The notes below the pieces were generated by a model. The model was not told the origin of the DNA, did no database searches, and was given only the letters and a program-made list of their open reading frames with translations. A stretch of 51,960 nt of DNA from Melampsora larici-populina 98AG31 (lineage: Eukaryota; Basidiomycota; Pucciniomycetes; Pucciniales; Melampsoraceae). The DNA is taken from NCBI RefSeq assembly GCF_000204055.1, contig NW_006768765.1, positions 4,019,070-4,071,029 of the forward strand. Reading direction: 5' to 3'. Shown one piece after another: positions 44,952 to 51,960 of this stretch (within the stretch, counting starts at the first letter, position 1; every line of letters begins with the position of its first letter). Both the position numbers and the translations under genes were made by a program.

Positions 44952-45906
44952 ATAAACTATGACTTCAACATTCACTAAGAACTTTGACATCTAAGTACAT
45001 ATGCTTGGTTATCTTAATTCGTGTCATTCGATATTTCAATTCAATCTTTTCTTACACCCTCAAGTCCGCCCCGGCTTCTTCTTCCAGCTGTTGTATCATT
45101 TCAGATTTATCATCATTTCACAAAGGACACTTAATTCGTTTATCTTATATTTTTTATTCATATTTATGGTTTTTGCTCACTTTACCAAGTCTCGCTAAAT
45201 GTTCTTGGGTCACATTTCAAAAAACTGTGGCGCATGTCTTTAAGTTTAGCCCACTTTTTCGATCTTCATTGTATATCTCCATTCGTCTCATCATATACCC
45301 ACTCATACTACTGCACCTCATGTCGTAGTCAGATATTTCATGCTATTATTGTCGCCGCCATTTTTTTATCCCTTGTCTATCCTTTAACCCTCTTTATCCT
45401 CGAAGTTGTACCAATCTCCTCTACGGCAAGATTTGGTCATTCTCTCAATGTTTTCTATTGAAATCCAACACAACACTCATTTGATTTCTTGAGCCTTTCA
45501 AATCACAATTTTGAATCTTCCATCGAAAATATAAACTATAAGATATAGCAAGGTGTATATACCGATTGGATAATCAGAAAGAGATTTTGATCAGACTGGA
45601 TATCCGCAGCCCATAATCCAAGGATCATTCTTGAAATGATGTTTAATTGGACACAGTTTTAAGCTAGATAGATCCCTGGATGTCATGTTCTTTGCTTTAT
45701 GGGGACTTTACGAGGTGAAGGGCGGGGTCAGGCGGCGCCTCCTACATACCTGCACTGTAAGCTTAACAAGCCCTGGATTAAGTCACCCTAAGTATCTAAA
45801 ACTTTCCCTAAACTTTCCAAGGACCGACTCACAGACTTCAATCCGGCGTGCTTCGAGGTCTTGTTTTTGGTTACGACACTTTTCATCCGCAATCAAATAC
45901 CCTACG
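44952..45906. other. No gene seen; upstream region of the mitochondrial protein gene
   Basis: T-rich plus strand with short frames (44984-45328, 45234-45461) that look like chance. The last 220 bp are open in the frame of the downstream gene, but the first good ATG is at 45907. Confidence 0.45.
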
Positions 45907-46840
45907 ATGTCAACATTGATTGAGAGAAGGATTGTCAACCTGCGTTCAACCATCCGAATATGCAGCTCCATACCTCTTTGCTCGACCTCCCGGGGATTTC
46001 ACCAAACTTCTCAACAAAAAAACGTGGAGCCTTCTGCAAGCAACTCAACCAGTATGCTGCAATCTAAGCTCGTGGGCAAGAAATTCGTCGACCTAGTCCG
46101 AGGCATGGATCAGAGAGCCACATTTTTGGCTAAATTGGAGCGGATCGATCCGGTTGCAACTCAGCCTGCTGCCTCTGCTCCCGATACCAAGAAAACAGCA
46201 GTCTCTTCATCAAATACATACGAAGATGACCCCGACTTCAGATTTGAAAGGAAGAGAGGCAAACGGCATGTCATGAACCGACTGAGGAACGAACGTCTAC
46301 AGGGCATTTCTATCCTCGCCACTCCTCAAGCAGATGATGATGCGGGTCGCCTTTTGATCGATTCATTGGACATCGGCAAACGAAAGACAGTCACTCGGGT
46401 AAGGTTGATTGTACCTAAATCACTTTCTCAATCATCCGAAGTAGATGCAAAGCTCAAGTAAGCCTCTTTTCAATTTACAAGATCCAAACTATACTGTATC
46501 ATGACATCTGACTTTTGTCTTTCTCATTGTCTAGAGGAGTCCGTGAATTCCTCAATATGTATTTAGGCCCACTGATTTGGGCCAATCCCACCGTCGACGT
46601 ATCTCTAACCTACGATTCTAATCAAACTTCCTCTAGTCTGAGGATGGAATCTGAGGAGGGTATGTATCTGCTCTCATCTCTATAAACCGCTCCTAGAATC
46701 TCTCTCATATTTCTCTCTTTTTCATTCAATTTGATTGAACATTGGTTCAAATTCTGTTGCTACATCCAGGTTCTGGACCCACTGAAATTAATCTGGATAG
46801 TCTTAGTCGATCTGAAATTTTGCAATTGATCCTGAATTAA
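45907..46840 (+). CDS. Mitochondrial ribosomal L51/S25/CI-B8-type protein (mL61/Mrp49-like)
   Basis: Exons 45907-46457, 46535-46659 and 46770-46840 sum to 747 bp, 248 residues, with standard splice sites (GTAAGC..CTAG, GTATGT..CCAG). The N-terminus (MSTLIERRIVNLRST with many Arg/Ser and a nearby RGFH-QTS stretch) looks like a mitochondrial presequence with a cleavage site. The C-terminal 90 residues fit the thioredoxin-like L51/S25/CI-B8 fold: VTRVRLIVPKS, then KGVREFLNMYLGPLIWANPTV, a strand with VSLTYD, and EINLDSLSRSEILQLIL. In yeast this family includes Mrp49 (mL61) of the mitochondrial large subunit; other members are mL43 and the complex I subunit NDUFA2. The exact member is inferred, so no symbol is given. 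It would act in the mitochondrial matrix. An upstream in-frame extension to 45685 is probably 5' UTR. Confidence 0.65.
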
Positions 46841-47315
46841 AGACAAATATACACGTGGATGAAAAATTTGACTTCAGTTGAACAAAATAATGGTATCAGT
46901 TTGACACTACAATCGCTACGCTTAGAGCCTAGTACCCATAGGGGACAGGTCTCTCTCCTTGCAAAGTCTTTAAAGCTGCAGAAGCTTTATGTGGAGGGCA
47001 AAAGATGCCTTGAATCAGTTGCCAGATGAATCTGCAGTGGTAAGTCTTTTTCAAGAGGGCAAATCACTCCTTGTTGTGACAGCTTGGTCCTTTCAATACT
47101 CTATGTGAGGTCATTGAGAAACTAAGGTTTGATTGCACTGCTTCCCCAAAATGAGGGCAAGATCTGCACACAGAAAACAAAGATTTTTGAAGATAAAAAG
47201 TACAACTTTTGATCAAGTAATGTTATACACCAGGCGTGGATCAATCCGCGCATAACATAGAGCCTGTCAGACTCGCATCAATTCAGATGTTGAGAGAAAG
47301 ATCCCCATTGCAGTG
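46841..47315. other. Intergenic region between convergent genes
   Basis: Stretch between the stop codons of the mitochondrial protein gene (+) and the kinase gene (-). No gene or repeat seen. Confidence 0.5.
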
Positions 47316-49043
47316 TCAAGGCTGTGGTAATTCAACACATGGTATCGGACAAGCAGTTGACTGTAGCAACTGCTTGAAATGACTCAAGACCTCTGCGTCA
47401 CGCGTAACGTACTTTTTCAATCTCGAGAGTGGCTTGAGGTCTAAGTCGATCATCTTGATCTCGACTTTCCGTGAAGGCTGAGCGGGTGGGCTGCTACTCA
47501 GCTCCTCTTCCTGCCCTCCTTGTTCCAGTGTCTTGACGATCCGTATAAAGACTGAGCAGTCTTTCAAAGTCATTGAAACCATGTAAAGCACTGCTTTTTG
47601 TCTGGTGGTAAGCTTCTCGAACGACGCATTGTACTCGGTGGCGCTCGTCTGACTCGTGATCAGTGGGAGAAGAGCTTCAAACTCAGTTAGTTCAATTGGC
47701 CGATCAAGATCAGCGCCGTGAGGTTCGCTTGCGAGAAGACCAGCGATTCCATCAAGATCGATGGGATCAAGCCGTCGCTGAAGCTCATCGAGTCGTTTTA
47801 GTCCAGTTGATTGGTGTATCCCGGTCGCCAACAAGTCCAACGTGTTTTCCTCGAGCTGAGTTTTTGATTACGCAGTCCATGGTTAAAAAGATATCAGACC
47901 ACATGCAGCAAGATAATAGGATGAGAAAGTCAAATCGACATACCTGTATTTCTCCTGGTTTGACGACCAATCCATTTCTGAAGACACGAAAGTTGTTGTG
48001 AAGTTGACTGGGTCGAGGATCATCTGAGGATGTGGGTTGCACCAGAGAGTCTGGGGTTGCAGCACTGATCCACTCGCAGTACAACCGACCAACCGAGTTT
48101 CGTACGGTTTTGAGGTCTGACGAACCAAATAGCATCAACGGACAGAACCTTGTCTTGCTCGTGTAGTAAGGATTTAGCTCCTCCTCCATCGAAGTAGCAG
48201 TGGCGCGCACAGTGCGATAGATGCAGGTACGGCAATATTTCGATTTGATATCTCGATGATCAGGTTTAAGGCTTTCGATCGATTGGGGTAAGAATGTCCA
48301 TTTGGGCTGTTGATCCCAAGCCACTGATGTCAGTTGGTATGATCTTGAACAAGAGCCAGGAGTATAGGCATTTGGATCAAAAAGTAAAGATGAGTCAAAC
48401 CTATGACCACATCTTGTCACTCAACCTTGATCTCAAACGCCATCTCGACTATACCTCCTGACTCTGTGAGCCCGCCAGCCAAGTCCTCCATTACGAATCC
48501 AAATGGACAGGTCTTATCGATTTCCGAGCGAGTATGTTGAGCACCTGGTCGACTGGAGTGAATGGCCGAGTTAAGGGCCTGCAGCCAGCTAGCATCAAGT
48601 TGAACTAATGTGAATTGTAATACATCTTGAGACTTGAATAGTTGAGCTACGACCCGCTCCTGAAAGCCTACGAACGCCAGGTTCTCATTTTGAGCGGCTT
48701 TCAATTTGGCATCTGCATCCCGAGTCATCGCCACCGGCTCCGCAAGAGTAGGATCCTCCGGGGCGATGGAACCTTGGCTCTCCTTATGGTGTTCGTTTCG
48801 ATCATCGACGACGGCGCGTTTTCTCAATCTCAAGGCTTTGCATTCCAGCCCGGTTGCATCGCCAGATGTGTGGCTTCGTTGGAGACCCGGTTGGTGAACT
48901 ACCACTAGATTAGCAGCACCTTCTGCTATATATCGCCAGTCGGAAGGGTCGCTCGATCGGACCACATCTGCGAGTGGAAGTTGAATAGAAGTTGCATTTT
49001 GCTTATCGGAATGGGTGGACAGGTTGCGCGTGACGTTCATCAT
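47316..49043 (-). CDS. ipk1: Inositol-pentakisphosphate 2-kinase (Ipk1 family), three exons
   Basis: Exons on the minus strand, 49043-48426, 48306-47944 and 47855-47316, give 1521 bp, 506 residues, all in phase 0. The ATG at 49043 is chosen; the frame extends upstream only to non-ATG codons. Family signatures in order: DWRYIAEGAANLVV (about residue 33, the N-lobe entry), LRLRKRAV (nucleotide-binding Lys region), FQERVVAQLF, VMEDLAGG, then EIK joined by splicing to PKWTFLPQS (the conserved E-I-K-P-K-W box, residues 204-212) and IKSKYCRTCIYR. The intron thus falls inside the signature box. The enzyme phosphorylates inositol 1,3,4,5,6-pentakisphosphate at the 2 position with ATP to give phytic acid (IP6), which acts in mRNA export and signalling. 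The C-terminal third is less conserved, as usual for fungal members. Confidence 0.9.
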
Positions 49044-50207
49044 GGTGATATCATGGCTCAGCGAAACCCGGATGTCTGAATTTCTGAAAGTGTACCACAC
49101 ATACAGCTCCGCAGTTACATGTCACCTGTTACCACATTTCAGCCTGTTTTGACTCGCCGGTTTAAATTGCATCCTTGGTGGCCTCAGTGAACCAAATGCG
49201 CACATCACCACACAAGATGACCCACCTGGTAAGTTTCGTTTTCTTCCCCCCGAGACGCATCGTTCCTACCGCTTTCCAACGTGCTACCAAAAATTTTACC
49301 AATGATGACCATTAGCCAAAAAAATTACTAGAGTCAAGCAATGAGGTCCATCAGGACTGATGACGATACCTGGCTTACAATACTATCTGACTCCACTTCT
49401 CGCACTCCACCTTCACTACCGCTGATTGAACAAATGACTGACTTTGTTTTTCTCCGCGCACCATTTCATCCATAGGCAGAATTCTCGTCTTGAGCTCGAT
49501 GTTGAAAGACGGAATGATAAGCATGGCTTGTATTTTTCTCCGCCAGGGATGACTTGTATAGGATGATAGAGATGGAATAAGATTCTTAGGAGTCTCTTCA
49601 TCAATCATTGAAGAGGAGACTCCTAAGAATCTTCTTACACCTCTATCACAACGCTTTGTTTAAATTACTCCATCCTTCTGCCCCCCCATTTATCCCAAAA
49701 TAAACACTTGTAATACGTCAAACAGCCAGCGCGTTTCCTTCTCCCCATAGGGGTTTCTACTGGAGCGGAGCGCGAGTAGATGTAGCGCAAGGTAGCCTAC
49801 GGCTCAGGAGGCACTCTAAGCAATGCAATAAAAAAATGAATTTGCAACTTCCTAAATTGACTTGTTCACATGGATCTTGGGAGATCCTCTGATTGTTTCA
49901 AACCCTGCTCACTATTTATGGAGGGCCACGGGAAGCGGCAAACTTGACAGATTCCCTTTCGCAAGGCTTGAGCAATGAACTTACCGCTAAAACGCATTCC
50001 TTGCCTGAGAAAATACGTGAAAACCTTTAGCTTGAAACCCCCTGATGAAAGGGCTCAATTTCAAACTTAACAAAGTCCCTCGCGCCAAAGGCCCGAGGCT
50101 TGAGCGAGGGACTTACGGCTAATGTGAAATTTGAAGCGTGAGATCAGCCGGGGCATTTTGCCAAAACCACCTCCTCATTATGAAACCTTTTTTTGTAATT
50201 ATCAATA
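49044..50207. other. Intergenic region with foldback sequences
   Basis: Upstream of ipk1. Contains a strong hairpin (see 49579-49633) and a pair of 11-bp inverted arms, AAGTCCCTCGC (50073-50083) and GCGAGGGACTT (50104-50114). A diverged copy of the segment with GGCTTGAGC...ACTTACCGCTAA lies near 49965-49990. No gene seen. Confidence 0.45.
49579..49633. repeat. Perfect 18-bp inverted repeat (hairpin)
   Basis: AAGATTCTTAGGAGTCTC (49579-49596) and its exact complement GAGACTCCTAAGAATCTT (49616-49633) with a 19-nt loop. The loop edges extend the pairing imperfectly (CTTC / GAAG). It lies about 540 bp upstream of the ipk1 start. Confidence 0.85.
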
Positions 50208-50366
50208 GGGGCTCTCAAACCTGACCCGGTTTCAAAAAACCCAGTTGACCCAGTTGAGTTTTTGGCTGGGAGCTGTCAATAAATGTCAAATTTATATACA
50301 AAGTTACTGCCAAAAAGTCAACTGGGTCAACTGGGTTTTTGAAACCGGGTCAGGTTTGAGAGCCCC
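50208..50366. mobile_element. Foldback MITE, 159 bp, TA-flanked
   Basis: The left arm begins GGGGCTCTCAAACCTGACC and the right arm is its complement. Pairing continues for about 55-60 bp per arm (through ACCCAGTTGACCCAGTTGA), leaving a short AT-rich loop near 50270-50310. The element is bounded by TA on both sides (50206-50207, 50367-50368). Such palindromic TA-flanked elements are non-autonomous Tc1/mariner-type MITEs. Confidence 0.8.
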
Positions 50367-50368
50367 TA

Positions 50369-51124
50369 ATGCCTAAACTCCCAAAACAAAGATTCTGCGC
50401 ACTGGGTTCCCTACACAACATCCTGCTCTCCATTTCTCAATAGCTGAGACGGATCTTGAGATATAGCCACAAGTCGCTCGGGGCCAAAACTGTTTGGCCA
50501 CTCGTGGCCATACACGACTGCGGTGGACAAAAATCGAGCTTCTGGTCCAAAACCTCGAAATCTAGATGAGCAAACTGTTGTTTGGCTTGGTTGAGTTTAC
50601 TCACTCATCACCTCGTATCATCCCAACAACCCCATGACACAACATCAACAAAAGTTCACACCGCGCCTTCATGCTGCAAAGGAGTCAAAGTGCCACATCT
50701 CAGGAGTAAGAATGCATTTCTAAAGTGTTGTTTTGACCGGATGCCGAAATGCAGCGTTTCTGACGCGCAGCAAATCTGGAACCTGTAAGCTTTGTTAGCT
50801 GTAATAATCCTTATACCGGATTATGCTTGTAGTGTGATGAGCAGGGATTTTCACCCTCACCGTTGTATCTCTATTAGACTCACACTGCAATCTAGTTACC
50901 TATTGGATAGCACCCTTTCTGGCTCTCTCCTTAGTCCCTGCTGCGTACTGGTTCATAACATATTGCAGTGTCTCATCATCTGCAGCGGACGACTACTACG
51001 AGAACTAGAATCGAAAGGCCAAAACTCACCGACAAACCTTAAAGGAAATATAATTCAAATCAAACCTTATTTGAAGAAATCGCACAAAGATCAAGAAGAT
51101 CGACAGGCTATAGTTTAACATTTA
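50369..51124. other. No gene seen; possible 5' LTR/leader of the gypsy element at the window end
   Basis: Frames at 50582-50788 and 50792-51118 show no domain. Because a gypsy gag begins downstream, the LTR and leader should lie here. A TGGTTCATAACA stretch at about 50948 could be a primer-binding site following an LTR end, but no LTR boundary can be shown without the other copy, which lies outside the window. Confidence 0.3.
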
Positions 51125-51248
51125 GAAGAACGCAAAGGCGGCAAACTTTATTATTCCTGCAGAGGAACAAGAATCCAACAACTCATCTAATTCAGTCAAA
51201 GCTGTATCGGCGCAAGATCTAGATTTAACCTCAGAAGAGTCCGGCACA

Positions 51249-51960
51249 ATGGAAGATTTATTGGCAAACATCGCGAATATACTTCAGCAACTCACCAACT
51301 TGAATACTAAGTTGGAAGAAGAGACAGCTCAGCGCAAGGCAACGCAAGAGGAACTAGCCTCACTCCAGCGCCAATTCAGTAGCGCATCTCAATCCCACGC
51401 TAACCCTTCGACCCACCCACAAACTACCACTCCCGAAGTAGCTATGAGTAGCGGGGTCAAAGAGCCAGTTACGGTTGAAGCCCTCAAATCTCTTATTGGC
51501 ACAGCTCGCGGTCCCAAGGTGGGAACTCCCGACAAATTTGACGGAACTAAAGGCGATCCTGCCAAAGCTTTTGTCAATCAAGTCGGACTGTACTTACTTG
51601 CCAACCCTCATGCATTCCCTGATGACAAAACTAAAATCATCTTCACCTTATCGTACTTGACGGGCAAGGCTAACCAATGGGCCGCCCCGTTTTACAAGCG
51701 CTTACTACGTCCCGATGACGAAGAACCTCTCACTTGGGAAGCCTTCGCCGCCACGTTTGAGGCTACTTATTTCGACTCAGACCGGAAGAACCGAGCCCAA
51801 CGAGACCTCAGAGCTTTGCAACAGACGGGATTGGTGGCTGAGTACACTACAAGGTTTATGTCGTTAGCAGCAAGAACGGGGTGGGGAGAGATGGAGCACA
51901 TCAGTCATTATAAGATAGGCCTGAAGCAGGAGGTGCGAGTCAACATGATCTTACGAATGT
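51249..51960 (+). CDS. Ty3/gypsy Gag, partial (runs off the window)
   Basis: From the ATG at 51249 the frame is open to the end of the window (237 codons); it is also open upstream to about 51125, so the start could be earlier. An N-terminal coiled coil (LQQLTNLNTKLEEETAQR) is followed by a Ser/Pro/Thr linker and then a retrotransposon-gag domain: GPKVGTPDKFDGTKGDPAK, ANQWAAPFYKRLL, LTWEAFAATFEATYFDSDR, and VAEYTTRFMSLAARTGW. This is the capsid-like domain of the sushi/gypsy type seen widely in basidiomycetes. It is a different family from the element at 25416. No stop or frameshift in the visible part. Confidence 0.85.
   Translation, partial: MEDLLANIANILQQLTNLNTKLEEETAQRKATQEELASLQRQFSSASQSHANPSTHPQTTTPEVAMSSGVKEPVTVEALKSLIGTARGPKVGTPDKFDGTKGDPAKAFVNQVGLYLLANPHAFPDDKTKIIFTLSYLTGKANQWAAPFYKRLLRPDDEEPLTWEAFAATFEATYFDSDRKNRAQRDLRALQQTGLVAEYTTRFMSLAARTGWGEMEHISHYKIGLKQEVRVNMILRM

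Noticed and set aside
45685..45906. In-frame N-terminal extension of the mitochondrial protein gene
   Set aside because: The ATG at 45907 directly begins a good presequence; the extension would bury it and looks like untranslated leader.
48642..48908. Plus-strand frames at 48642-48908 and 47663-48001
   Set aside because: They lie antisense to well-supported ipk1 exons and show no independent features.

Overview
This window looks like nuclear DNA of a basidiomycete fungus, most likely a rust (Pucciniales). The reasons are AT-rich DNA, genes with many short GT-AG introns, a FAR1/GCM-type transposase and FAR1 zinc-finger genes, a fungal mitochondrial-ribosome-type protein, an Ipk1 kinase, an arrestin-like adaptor, and dense, nested retro- and DNA transposons. 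The order is an inference; no sequence search was possible.

Layout. Positions 1-2135 hold no convincing gene; about 1118-2135 resembles the end of an LTR. Positions 2136-7782 hold a 5'-truncated tyrosine-recombinase retrotransposon (DIRS order, Ngaro-like): gag-like ORF, RT/RNase H, tyrosine recombinase and a B1-A2-B2 split-direct-repeat tail. Positions 7783-10912 hold decayed F-box/LRR-like and unrecognised coding fragments. Positions 11303-19276 are one large Mutator-like DNA transposon (MULE) with about 390-bp terminal inverted repeats and a perfect 9-bp target duplication (ATTAAATAA). Its single spliced gene runs zinc finger, DDE transposase, then a ubiquitin-specific-protease-like domain. 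The MULE has been hit by a 972-bp solo LTR (5-bp duplication ATTGC), which splits the protease domain, and by a TA-flanked MITE in an intron that itself carries a second TA-flanked MITE. Positions 19421-20100 are tandem repeats. Positions 21240-20103 (minus strand) carry a 3-exon FAR1-domain gene. Positions 22488-22785 hold a broken Myb/SANT-like gene.

Positions 25416-33476 are a complete Ty3/gypsy retrotransposon (883- and 938-bp LTRs, duplication AGCGT) whose gag-pol has a stop and three frameshifts.

The right part, from about 35 kb, is host gene space: an arrestin-related protein gene (35355-38428, +), a divergent pair of distant paralogs of unknown function (41533-39020, -; 43392-44951, +), a mitochondrial L51/S25-type ribosomal protein gene (45907-46840, +) and an Ipk1 inositol-pentakisphosphate 2-kinase gene (49043-47316, -). 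A small foldback MITE (50208-50366) and the start of another gypsy gag (51249 to the window end) follow.

The best candidate for something undescribed is the MULE protein of about 1285 residues that joins a DDE transposase to a USP-like deubiquitinase domain. Its reconstructed exons stay in frame throughout once the solo LTR is discounted. The GGTGTAAA-type motif that builds its terminal repeats also recurs as a tandem array in one of its own introns.
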